Shown: positions 53,241 through 64,000 of the stretch, piece after piece | Layout: each line of letters starts with the position of its first letter | Position numbering within the stretch: position 1 is the stretch's first letter | Assembly: GCA_018398805.1 (NCBI GenBank) | Contig: JAGFBZ010002567.1 | Location: 1,552,501 to 1,616,500, forward strand | Length of the DNA stretch: 64,000 nucleotides | From: Hirundichthys speculiger | Lineage: Eukaryota; Chordata; Actinopteri; Beloniformes; Exocoetidae | Reading direction: 5' to 3' | Program-made: the position numbers and the translations under genes | Notes under the pieces: model-generated | Told to the model about the DNA's origin: nothing | The model's database searches: none | The model's input: the letters and a program-made list of their open reading frames with translations, nothing else

Positions 53241-54635
53241 ATTAGCCATAAAACTACTAAATGTATACATGTACAGTTTTGTATTTGTCATATTGCTCAG
53301 TAGTTTTGCATGTTTGTTTGAGTTATATTTTACTACCAGATGAGGAACTTTTATGGAAATTTGAATACTTGGAATGGTTCTCGTCATGAATGTTTCCATC
53401 AATTAAAGTTCCTCTGGAGATTGTTGACAAGCATTTTAGCAAGTATTAATCTGTTAGTCCCTCTCTGTTTATTTATGTGCTAATAATATGCAAGTTGGTG
53501 TTAAAAAACGATGCCCAAATCTTAAGAAAAATAGAGTTAAATATTGTGAGAGCATGTGATCTTGCTACGTAGTACTTTTCTGGTACAATCAGCGACCTTG
53601 CTGGGACCAATAAACGTTATGGGTACAAAAGCCAAGGCTTAGGGCTGGGTTAGGGTTAAGTCTAAAGGTTAGCATGAATTTCTAATGGTTAATGCAATCA
53701 ATGGAACTCAATGCAACTTCCTAACAAGGACACTTGTCCTGCTTGTTATCCTGCAGTTATGTATCTGCTACTGTCCACCAGTACTATCTACTATAGCCCA
53801 GGAGATTAAGTGATTAACCCTAAATCAACAGGTCACCTTCTTCAAACTGTTCATATATTCAACTCACCTTGGGAAAGAAACTGAAAATTACACTTCTCCC
53901 TAAAGTGTTCGTCAAAACATATCTTAAAGGGCAAAATTCTAAAGGTTGGGATATAGGATGAAGATGGAATAAGTTTTATGACTTTAACTCTGGAGACCTG
54001 GGTTTGAAGACTTTGTTAAACGATTGACTTTTTATTTTAACTTTACAATTAGCCTGACATATTTTTTGTTGGGTTTCCGGGTACTGTCTGTCATTAAAGA
54101 TAATAAAACAATGAAAGAAGACAGACACAAAGCATGCACGACGCCATCTTTACCAGCATTCCTAAAAGTCCACCTGACAGCCCCTGGGACCTAGTTAGAG
54201 ACTTCAGGAAAACACAACTCAAACTCCCACTAGACACCACTAAACAGATCACTTTTCATTGAGTTCAGCATCTTGGACCTTGCACAAACAAAGCCTCCCA
54301 TCCTATTTTTGCCAAACTGCCCTGAATGAGTTCTTTGTGTTTACAGTGCTCCAAAGGAAATGAACTGAAAGGAAGAAAATGTGATTGATGAATAAATAAA
54401 ATAAATTAAAAAAGAGGACACCCTTTCTGGAGATGAACAGGCTTCCAAACACCTCACTGTCATTATTATGAGAAACAGGAAAAGCACTCACCACTGGCAA
54501 AATAACAGCAAATTCAACTCGCTAAAAATAGAAAATAATCTGGAACAATTAACAGAATACATTAACATAAATCATAGTGATCAAACTCAGCAATTTAAAA
54601 TTACAGAAGAAGTTTCATGCTTAAAAAAAACTAGA
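53241..54635. other. no gene seen
   Basis: AT-rich DNA with a short telomere-like phrase (TTAGGGCTGGGTTAGGGTTA near 53638). No coding signal. Confidence 0.45.
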
Positions 54636-54800
54636 GGGTTCAAATCTGAGATAAAGCCCTTCTGTCTGGGGTTTGCATCTTGTCCCTGTGCTTTCATGGG
54701 GTTTCTCTCCAGCTTTGGCTTAATCCATCAGGCCAAAACCAGGAATGATGGGCTGATTAGTGGGTGGACACTGTACACTATCTGTCTACCTAATAATACA
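54636..54800 (+). mobile_element. fragment of the RTE-type/SINE repeat family
   Basis: GGGTTCAAATC, then TGTCTGGGGTTTGCATCTTG and TTCATGGGGTTTCTCTCCAG, is the 5' part of the same family whose 3' segment is at 23957-24123. GGTTCAAATC resembles a Pol III box B, but no box A is in place. The copy is diverged. Confidence 0.65.
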
Positions 54801-55641
54801 CTGTAATGAGTGAACTGAACTGTCACAAAGTGACCAATAAAATTCGTTCTCAAACTCAAGTCCCACAGGACGTGGGACAGACGCACCAGTTGCACCAGAA
54901 GCATCCTGCAGCAGCCAGAAATGCCCGTCCACGTGTTGAGTTTATGACCTGGGATATACTTGCACCTTAACCAAGTCCTCACATCCGTTCAAGTAACCTG
55001 CTGTGTTGTGAGCATTTTTTTTTGTTTGTGTGCTTCTGTACTACATGAGCAGTACATGTAATATCCGAGGTCTCCATTTGGGGGCAGACACGTGGTCAAA
55101 AATACAACAGTGTATAAGAAGTTATTTTTTTGTTTTTGCTGCAGTTATAGCCAGAACAAACAACAGCAGCATCATTGGAAACCATAAAATTAGTGTAGTT
55201 GGGATAAGAGATTGTCTTGTTTTACTGATTTGGGGAAATTGACTAGAAACATGACAGTATTTTTGGTATGCCCTCCGCAATGTTTAGCAACTTGTTGCAT
55301 CAGGCTGCTGACACTGTTTAACACAATCAACACCACACACAGCGAGCGATTGTATTTGAAGGCAGCCTCTCACGGACGCAAATTTCTACATGCACATGAT
55401 TGACCAAATGAGCGCAGGATACGAGTGGCAGCTGTGACGTGTTTTCACGTATAAGTTGTGAAAGGCAAGTATATTCCAGGGCTATGTTGGCACTTGGCTT
55501 CAGGGAGATTGCATCAATTTACGCACAGCACTTCAAGTGGCAGGAAGTCAGATATGAAAAGGGAAGAGAGAATCCAATGAAATTTCATAATAACACACCA
55601 CCAACAGGCTGTGACTCGTACAGTTTATTTGAAAACACTAA

Positions 55642-56005
55642 GGGCCTGATCTTCCGCCAGATCTCCTAAATCTGCTATTTTCTCAGGGGTTCAACTGAGG
55701 CCAAATCACGCTTTTAATACACGAGTTAATTCGAGCGGTAGAGCCGTTTGTACAAGTATACATGTGACCAGGTGGACGCACACTGATGCCATTTGGACGC
55801 GCTCTTGTGCACGCCGACATGCGGGTTACCCGCGATCGCAAAATACTGAGTTTGCAGAAAGGGCAAAGGACACGCCCATTGCCACACGTACAATGTGCTT
55901 TAGGGAGCGCAAGATTGCGTTAGCGGTCAGCGGAGGTTCCTAAACTCGCAATTTGCAGGTAGCGGTTAGTGGGTAGCGGCTAGCGGGAAGTGTACGATCG
56001 GGGCC
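55642..56005. mobile_element. PIF/Harbinger-like MITE with TAA target duplication
   Basis: The inverted ends GGGCCTGATCTTCC (left) and GGCCCCGATCGTAC (from the right) are flanked by TAA on both sides (55639-55641 and 56006-56008). A 3-bp TAA/TTA duplication and GGGCC-type ends fit PIF/Harbinger. The 364-bp element is GC-richer than its surroundings, has no coding capacity, and carries AGCGGTTAG-type short repeats near its right end. Confidence 0.75.
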
Positions 56006-56008
56006 TAA

Positions 56009-57037
56009 GCCTTTTTTTGAATGTAGAAATCTAGAAAGAACAAGACATGGCGATATATATACGTTTTTATATGAGCAGACTGCTGTGCAATGGTCATGTG
56101 ATCTCGAAATGTTCAGGAGAGTCTGTTATCTCTTTAAGATCCATCCGAGCCCCCTCTAAGAATTATTGATCCTGAGTTGATAACTGTAATTAGCAACAGT
56201 TTTTTTTTGGGGGGGGGGATTTAAATTCTGAGGACAAATGTGAATAAATAAACAAGTACTGTGAGCATGTCTATCAAGAAGCAATTAAATCTGTTGTTTA
56301 TTCCAGTTGCACCTGCTCAAAACTTGACCTTTGAAGCATATTAAGTGGGAAATAAACTGTATTAACTCAGTCTGTTTATCTGAGGCTGTTTACAACACAG
56401 TTAAAGAATGTAAGTGCAACGTCTTAACTGTTCCTGGGAGCTACAACTTTTCTGTCTCCTTGGAGAAAGGGTCTGAGCAGAACAAGACCAAAAGCTGCAG
56501 TATGTTTTGAAGCTTGCTTTGACAGAAACAAATTTAGTGGGAGACACACAACCTTATAAAAAATCATGACAATCACACTGTAACGTATAGACAAGAGAGT
56601 AATGTGAGTATTTGAGATTTGTTCACTCTGCAGATGTTTACTGTGTGTTCTTCCTTCTATCTAGCCCCTTATGTTTTTGCAGACTGCAGCTGCAGCCACT
56701 TGGAGGGACAGAAGGGGATGCATTTTGTTCCTGCAGCTTAACTATTGCGGTTAAACATTTAAGATAAAGACAAAGAAAGTGCGAGACAGCCTGGGGGAGC
56801 CGTTGAATGCTATTCCACCCTAAGATGTCAAAGTCAACATTACTCTGGTCTGTGTAAAATTTTTTAGCTGCTCAAAGTGAAAGGAAACTGTGGTCAAGAA
56901 ATTAAAGACAATAAAGGAAAAGGTAGAAATAGAGTTTAAAAAATAAAGGAAACTTCAAATTAGTATTATTTTTCCTTAGATAGATATATGCAGGTTATGG
57001 ACAAAGCATAGCATCTAAGTTGAGTTAGAAGACAAAA

Positions 57038-57114
<77 letters not shown>

Positions 57115-59922
57115 GACAAATGCACAGAGGTCCCACTTGAATGCTTACTTACTTCTACCAGCATCTTTTTCTACATTCACATGACAAAAAGTTAGAGATC
57201 CTCAAATCACTGAACTGCTCTAATCACACAATAATCCGTTTCTTCTGTTTTGTTGGTGACACAACTACAAGCAGAGCAGGAAAACATGCATTAATACAAA
57301 AGCATTTTTTACTTTCAATGTATTTTAAATCAGTACTCATTTGACCCCAATCCAGTAAAAGGACACAGGAAAGGGAAACAAATCAAATCAAAGCTGTGAC
57401 TATGCTTATGTCATACTACTTTCAAGGCTTAACTCTTGTCTACCGCTTCAAGTGTCTGCATATATATTAAGGGCTAATATCGAGACAGGCCAGAAAAAAA
57501 AAAAACAAAAAAAAAACTTTGATATGCAATTTGCTCTCACAGCAGATGTAGGTTTTCTTGTGCATATGTGAGTGTGCGAGTGAATGTGTCCTTTACCGGC
57601 CCTCTTGGCAGTCTGATCTAGCAGATTTTATTGGGACCAGAGACTGACTCTGTCAGACAGGTCTGAAATCACCATCATTGAAACACGAAAAGATAGACAA
57701 AGACACAAAACAACAGAATGGGATGTTTGAGTAGTGAGGTGTGGTGTATATAATTAAATGTGTGGTGATTTGTGTTGTGATGATGGATGCAACACCCCCT
57801 GTGTGCTCTGGTGTGGATAACACCAGATCTAAAGCAGCCCAGCAGACAGACATAAAGCTGTGATGTTGACTTCAAAAACTTGCTCAGTAACAACCCGTGA
57901 CAGCAACCAATACTTCAGGCTGAACTGACGGAAAGCAGACCAGCCCAGGATCAACAGAGTTGTGTTTCACTTTTTAAAAAGTCGAGAGTTCGGCATGTTG
58001 TATTTGCACATTTTGATCAGCATTTCATATTGGCCCATACGCTCCTGCAACCATGATTAGCAGTTACTTTTTGTTTTTCTGGCTTAAAAAGTTAGTCAAA
58101 ATCTGCTGGGAGAAAGTAAAAGCTGTATGCTCATGTGTGGTTTCTACCAAACTGTAGGGGGAGATGTGAAGCAGAGAACTATGCCAAAAGAAACTAATTT
58201 AACACAATTCTTATTAGAGTTTCCCTCTATTTATGCAGTAGGATGCTGGAACCTGAAGATGAAGAACCGTCAACTGACATATAGTGAGTTTGCCAATCAC
58301 AAGTGTTTTGTTCAAGTGTTTTAAAAAGGAGTGAAGTAAATCTACACTTGTTGTACCTGCTGTGTGTGCCTGTGTGTGTGACAGGAAACATGCTACAGGG
58401 GGGCTTTCACACACTGTAAGCTACCTTTTTGAACTGATAGAATGCACTCTGTGTGAGTTTGTACTAGTACAAGCACGTTGAGACTGGAGCGCTACCTTGA
58501 AGGGAGCTCTTTCCTGTTACTCAGGCTTGCTGCCACTGTTTCTCTCTTAGGCTTTGTTTTGTTTGGCTAGAACCTTTGCCAGAATGGTAAAATGTTGTGA
58601 AGAAGGAGAGAAATAGAGATAGGGAAAGGAGAAAGAAGCTGTACCTCGATGGACCTTACTGCTCAGAAAAAAATGAAATCCCTGCTGCTGAGTGTAAAAT
58701 CTGTTAATTAAAAAGTTTCCAGATCCCCTGAAAAGTCTAACCCCACAATTTTTTTTTTTTTGGCACATTTATGATAGACAATAAATTACAGTACTTCTAA
58801 ATACACTCAGCTCTGTGCTGATTTTATGGAGTGGGTTTTATTTCCTTATTTATTTGAAACACTTTCTACTAACAAATATGTTTAGCATTTGGTTATGATG
58901 ATTTAAAATGGACTAAAATATGATTTTAGAAGCTAATCCGATTGTATTTCAAGACAATATCCTGAAGGTAGAATGCCAGATCCCAACAGATGTTGGACTC
59001 TTTTATTCATACATATTAAAAAAAAGAAAGAAAACATAACATATTCCTTATTACACTTTAAAAATGTTTACTTTAATTATGATTCCATGCCAAAAGTAGC
59101 CCTGTTTGAAATGTACCTGTACATTCATGGAGGACAGACGAGACGCATCTCATTCAAGTGCACTTTTAGGCCGTAGCTGAACTACCGCAGTGACGGCAGG
59201 ATCTCAAAAGACACAACCAGTGAGAAAGTAATGGATAGAGGGGAGCAAAGTGTGATCGCCATGAGTGCAAAGAAAAATGGGGAGGGAAAGGAAGCAACTG
59301 TGACAGAAACAGAAGGAGAACAAGAGAGCGCACAGTGGAAGAGAGAGCACAAGAGAGACATGCATTTACTGCAACTGCTGAGAGATGGTCTCTTTTCACA
59401 GTGGCACATCACTGGAGAGAGGGAAAGACTGTGAGGTGGACTGAAAGAAGAATAGAGGGAGGGGAGATGGCGAGATAGAGGGCTAAAGTGAGGAGCGATG
59501 GATGTGCTAAAACTTTGCGCCACTTCACAGCATCACAACAGAGTCATTAGAGGGAAATAATGGATGACAGGGCAGCAAAAAGGAGAGAAAGGAAAAGAAG
59601 AGTAAGGCAGAAAAATTATAATAACATCAGCTTCCCAACAGTGTGACACAGCAGAGATAGAGATGATGATGGCGGAACTGACACATCTGGGAAGCCAAAA
59701 AGAGCATGGGGAGGCCAGAATGAGAGGGTAAATCACACGTGACACCAAGTCACACTGAGAAAAGCTCAGCAGTGCAACGCTTCATTTATCCCGTAAAGCA
59801 CTTGAATTAAAGGGAATTGTCTAATGTACACCTGCATATGTATAGTACACAACAGAGAAATCCAATACATATCTGAAAAGATAGGATTTCTTGTTCATAT
59901 TAAATGGATATTTTAACATAGC
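56009..59922. other. no gene seen
   Basis: AT-rich DNA with a T9/G9 run (56202-56219), a long TA tract (57039-57110) and a purine-rich stretch (59220-59620) that produces chance frames on the minus strand. Confidence 0.45.
57039..57110. repeat. (TA)n microsatellite
   Basis: About 34 TA units after ATTATATG. Confidence 0.97.
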
Positions 59923-60370
59923 ACAGACAGATTTGTTGGTACCCCTAAAATATACATTTTGTTTTTTATAATCATCTTTTAAAGTTTTTTTTTTTTTTTT
60001 TAATCTTAATTAGATTTACAAGTGTGATCAATATTTTTTAACAACCATTTGGCCCATTTAAAGGAAGAAAACTTGCAACGTGTGCGCCACTCCAAACATG
60101 GACCTGAGTAAGCAAGGGAGAGATTTGTCTGATGAATTGAGAAATGATATTAAAAATATATATATGCCAAGGCTAAGGCTATAGGAATATCTCCAACAAG
60201 CCTCATGGTTCTGTGAGTACGGCTGCAAATAATATGGAAAAATAAAAAGACATGGCTTTAGGGGGAAACGTAAACCCAGGTTGATTAGAAGAAGAGCCAA
60301 GGAAAAGACTACAGACATTCAAACTTATTTAAGTGGCAGAAATGACATCAGGAGATCACTTGTAAGTTCT
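59923..60370 (+). mobile_element. Tc1-like relic: left end and transposase N-terminus
   Basis: The start ACAGACAGATTTGTTGGTAC plus CCC is typical of a teleost Tc1-like end. From the ATG at 60098 the frame reads MDLSKQGRDLSDELRNDI, the first helix of the DNA-binding domain. Shifted pieces follow (STAANNMEK, then a K/R-rich stretch ending in KEKTTDIQTYL), with stops in between. The catalytic domain is absent and the relic runs into an oppositely oriented Tc1-like element. Confidence 0.6.
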
Positions 60371-60384
60371 GGATCAGACCTGCA

Positions 60385-61295
60385 CAATATTCAAAAGGAA
60401 TTCTTGACCATTCCTCTTTACACATGCTGCTTCAACTCAGACACATCTGTAGGTGTGGTCTGAAATGTCTCTCCTCAGGTCATTCCACAGCATCTCTATG
60501 GGTTCAGCTCTGAACCCCCACAAAAACTGTGGATTTTCTTTTTCTGAAGCAACTCTGTGGTGGATTTATTTCGATGGTTAGCGTTACTTGCCTGGCTGCT
60601 TTACCCAGCTTCTGCTAAGCTTCACTTGACAGTCAGACATCCTGACATTATTCTTTTCTTTGGGAATTCATTTCCCCTGAATGATGGCAAGTGTTTTAAA
60701 AGAGCAAAGCAAGCCCAAACCCTTGCAGACTGCCAAGGTGCTGTTTGGAAAACTTCATTCATGCGCCAATGTTTCAATTGTTTTTATTTATTTACTTTTC
60801 ATTTGTTATTATTCTACCCTGGATACCCTGCCTGTTCAAGGACTTATGTATGGTAGTCTCATGAACAAAGGAGGTTGCCAGGTTCCACTGATGTATTCTA
60901 GCCTTTAGCTGTTACTCATATTACTCTGAGGATTCTGCATCATGTCTTTGGAGTCATCTAAGCTGGAAGCCCACTTTTAGGGAAAGGAGGCTGAGTACTA
61001 TACCATCTCCATCTCCAAACATTTGTCCATTTGTGGACTGATGGATAAAGAAAGATTGAGAAATGTTGTATCTCTTTCCATCCTTATATAGATCAGCTAG
61101 TCATATTCTATGTCTCCAGAGATCTATTTTTGTGTGTGGCATAGTTCACATTAGCATAAGAAGCACATTAGCTTTGTATAAACAGCAAATAAAGTTTGAG
61201 AGTCTGTTATTAATTAAAGTAGCTTTAAGTCACACATCCAGACTCATTTCGTTGATTGGAGTGACTCTATGGGTTCACTTACTTTTTGCAGGAGA
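60385..61295 (-). mobile_element. Tc1-like relic: transposase C-terminus and remaining body
   Basis: On the minus strand 60420-60510 reads ELNP, a one-base deletion, then IEMLWNDLRRDISDHTYR, the conserved LNPIE..W..L block around the third catalytic acid of Tc1 DDE transposases. Shifted pieces SELKQHV and CKEEWSRIPF follow. Higher coordinates match the body of the same common fish family (plus-strand GAATGATGGCAAGTG, AGCAAAGCAAGCCCAAACC). The terminus GGGTTCACTTACTTTTTGCA lies near 61272. Several frameshifts make it inactive. Confidence 0.75.
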
Positions 61296-61452
61296 ACTAT
61301 GAATCTTTGTTAGGTATGTTCAATAACTGTCTGTTTGTCTTTTACTGTGAGTGAGATGAAGATCAAATCATGTTTTATGGTAAATTGATGCAAAAAAAGT
61401 TCATTCCAAGGGGTTCATGTACACTTTGGCCAGATACACATATATATGTAGC

Positions 61453-61628
61453 CAGGGCCGTCGGACAGGGGGTAAAAGTTACACAGCCTTGGGGGGGGGC
61501 CATGGCAGAGGGGGGCCCACGGGAAGCTAAGGGGGAAAAAATATATATTGAATATATTAGTTAATTGGGGGTTGGGGGCCCACCAGGACCTCCTTTGTAG
61601 GGGCCCAGAATTTGGTGCTACGGCCCTG
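61453..61628. mobile_element. hAT-type MITE with perfect 8-bp target duplication
   Basis: The 176-bp element begins CAGGGCCGTCGG and, read from the right, CAGGGCCGTAGC. It is flanked by perfect 8-bp direct repeats TATGTAGC (61445-61452 and 61629-61636). The interior is G-rich (a run of nine or ten G near 61489-61499 and several GGGGCCC phrases). It has no coding capacity. Confidence 0.93.
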
Positions 61629-61636
61629 TATGTAGC

Positions 61637-64000
61637 TCAGCAATTCTGCAAAAAGAAAAATAACAAAAAATGACCTCGTATCGAACAGATAGATGATGCA
61701 CTATAGAAAAAAAAACAGAGCTGCAGAGAAATAAAGAGAAAGAGAGACGTTTAGGTAGAAAGAGGTAGAAAGATGAAAGTCTTGATTATGACCTATGACC
61801 TTGACTCCATGTGTGTTTGCAATATCTCAACTCGTGAAAAAATAACAGTTGTGTGAGAGAGTGTGTGTGCATGTATATACGTGAGACTACCAATGCTGTT
61901 TCCATTAAGATGAACAGAGAAAAAGGGGGCAGTCACGCTGAGAGTGCAGGTGCATGTATGTAAAGATAACAGAAAGGCAAATGCACACAGGCACACTGAC
62001 TTATTTTAGATTTTAATTATGGAGGAACAGCAGGAAGTGACAAACAGAAAAGAACTGGCAAGAACTGGATTTGAGATGAAAAAATGACAGCATGCTTTTA
62101 TTTTTGACTGTTCTACTCTGGCTCAGCTGGTTAAAAAAAAAAAAAAAAGATTGCATGATCTAACATTAACTTTTAATTTCATTTCTCAGTTTTGTCGACA
62201 AGATACTTCATTTGACCGCCAGCATTCCTTGTCATTTCGCCAGTTTTCCTGCTTAATTCTCATTCTCAAAGTATATTTGCACAAGAAATAAAAAGATAAA
62301 CAATAGCAAACTCCAGTATGAGGGCACCCAGGAAGTGCACGCTCCCCAAGGCTTGAGTTTGGTTTGATAATTTTGATGGTTCAGAAACAGGGAAGCTGAC
62401 AGCACTGTTCATCTGCACCGGGCTTGTTGTAGGGAAAAGGAATATTCTGGTTGTTGTAGCTTCAAAGCGTAATCTGTTGCAGATGCTCTTCACTGACTGA
62501 GCACCTGAGGGCGCCTGACCTCAGCTGTCAGTGTAAAACTGGAAACCTTCCCCCCCGGCAAGGCATTCATCTCTGAGCTGCCACATTAACTCTCGACTGC
62601 TTTTCATTATAAAGAAGTGCTGTAAATTATTGTGGATGCTCAACAGTATGGCCTTTCATGTGAGTTGTTCTTGTTAAATTTGCATCCCAGGCCACTGGTG
62701 GTTTAGGCAGGTGGCCCATGTACAGAGGCAACAGTCCTCCTGCAGCAGCTGTAGGTTCAAAACAAAAACTCATCTCTGATCTTTTTTTTTTTTTTTAGTC
62801 TGTTTGCTTACAAAAATGAAGAAAAGTAAAATAGAAATATATATTTTTAAAGTGTCTTATCTATATCTGATGCCTGGTGGATGGGTGGATGGATGGTAAA
62901 ATAACACCAGTAAACTCTAAATTAGAATTTTTTTTTGGTCAAATTATTCACGGTGCATTATTTCTGTACTACTTTGTAAGTTATCTGTCATCTCAGAGAA
63001 TAAAATTATCACAAATTAGTTGTGTAATTACTGCTTTTACTTGGAATATGTTTTAACATTTCCCAGATCACATAAACAAATATCCTTTTTATTAGCCTCT
63101 GAATTACATTTCCACTCTTAAATCCTCTGGTTATCAGTGTTTTTTTCTCAGCGTTAAAACTCTGAAGTAAGATGCAGAAACCTGACGATGCACTCTTCAA
63201 GCTATTCAAACTGTTGTAGGCTGTCAGATCTAACAAACCAGTGTACAAGACTACAAATGAATGTACATCCCCATCCCTCCAGGCTCGGTCTGTCCAGCCA
63301 CTGCATACCAGCCGGTTAGTGCCTTACACTCTGCTAATGTTCTTTACTTGGCTGTCCTAATAATGTGACCCGGTAATCATTCATCCAAGCCTTGACTATC
63401 TTACCTCCTGGCTCGGAAAAAATATTGGAATGACCTCCTTGCTCAGCTAGGACCAAAGCGCAACCTAACTGAAGCTGAAAATTAATCTCTTTGGGAACAG
63501 TTCTCATCCTTTAAATCACATCATCTGTCCAAGACCTTGAATCAACTATTAACTTCCTGCTGTCCTAAGTTGTCTTTTCTTGTGTGTGATTACTTGCACT
63601 GTTTTTCTGATTTTACAGCTCCGCTCACTTCATTTAGAATAAAACAGAAGAAACACAGCTGAATCCAGACTCATAATATCGTTTGCAGACATGCACTGAT
63701 AGATTGTCCTTCATGTCAGGCAAACCAGCTGCATGTTTTTGCATTATGCCAGTTATTATGCAGAACCGCAGCAAGCTGTGAAGCAAAATTAGATTTTGTA
63801 TAGCTTATTAAGCTTATGTACCTGTTGACCTTATAGTTGTCTCTCTGGATGGTTTATTACTCTTGAAAGTTTGTGGAACTTTTCATCTTGGTGGCTGCTG
63901 TGTTGCCTGACCTTGTTCTGTCTGAGTGTGCTGTATATCCACATTTTATACCCTATACCTGATGTTTGTCTGTGAAGTTAGTACTGTGTGAATTTATGCT
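61637..64000. other. no gene seen
   Basis: AT-rich DNA with A and T runs (62132-62148, 62781-62798) and a (GGAT)n trace at 62877-62896. No exon or transposon boundary recognised. Confidence 0.45.

Noticed and set aside
53638..53665. Telomere-like TTAGGG phrases
   Set aside because: Only two or three imperfect units, too few for an interstitial telomeric array.
54636..54646. Box-B-like GGTTCAAATC suggesting a tRNA gene
   Set aside because: No box A or cloverleaf; the following sequence matches a known dispersed retroelement family.
59182..59523. 113-codon minus-strand frame, S/L/C-rich
   Set aside because: Opposite a purine-rich stretch; no domain or splice evidence.

Overview
The window looks like intronic DNA of a large gene in a ray-finned fish, most likely a percomorph teleost. 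It is AT-rich and full of dinucleotide microsatellites. It carries a teleost-type mix of old transposons (Tc1-like, hAT, pogo/Tigger-like, PIF/Harbinger-like and piggyBac-like DNA elements, plus L2-like and RTE-type retroelements). There are no operons, bacterial genes or CRISPR arrays. Almost all open frames of 60-180 codons are chance frames in low-complexity or repeat DNA.

One host gene is recognised with confidence. Two exons on the minus strand (41423-41561 and 31231-31426) encode adjacent parts of an ionotropic glutamate receptor of the delta class, best matching GluD2 (grid2). The first covers the end of the pore loop, the M3 helix with its SYTANLAAF gate motif, and the M3-S2 linker. 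The second covers the start of the S2 half of the ligand-binding domain. Splice sites, codon phases (1, 2, 0) and the joined protein agree exactly. The intron between them is 9,996 bp. At least 22.4 kb upstream (41562-64000) and 31.2 kb downstream (1-31230) show no further exon that I recognise. A possible plus-strand exon of unknown identity (51013-51273) lies antisense in the upstream intron.

Layout: 1-880, 3' end of a LINE; 1600-2140, reverse-transcriptase relic; 7670-9850, AT-rich repeats, a hAT MITE with 8-bp target duplication, a tRNA-like sequence and a long TA tract; 17511-18106, pogo-like MITE; 20098-21605, a 62-bp tandem duplication, BED-finger transposase debris, a Tc1 end and a TA/GT tract; 23957-24123, RTE-type retroposon with a 14-bp target duplication; 27405-27843, hAT-like relic; 31231-31426, grid2 exon; 32955-33612, Tc1-like relic; 33813-36057, piggyBac-like element; 37155-37637, internally deleted hAT with a BED finger; 41423-41561, grid2 exon; 45113-45640, 5' end of a hAT; 52858-53240, dispersed teleost repeat; 54636-54800, RTE-family piece; 55642-56005, Harbinger-like MITE; 59923-61295, two Tc1-like relics in opposite orientation; 61453-61628, hAT MITE.

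The most unusual object is the piggyBac-like element in the intron between the two grid2 exons. TTAA duplications and 17-bp inverted ends bound it. Inside, a roughly 66-bp palindrome-rich minisatellite appears to have grown in frame within the N-terminal part of the transposase reading frame, and a second 122-bp tandem repeat sits in its 5' flank. I found no clear new cellular system.
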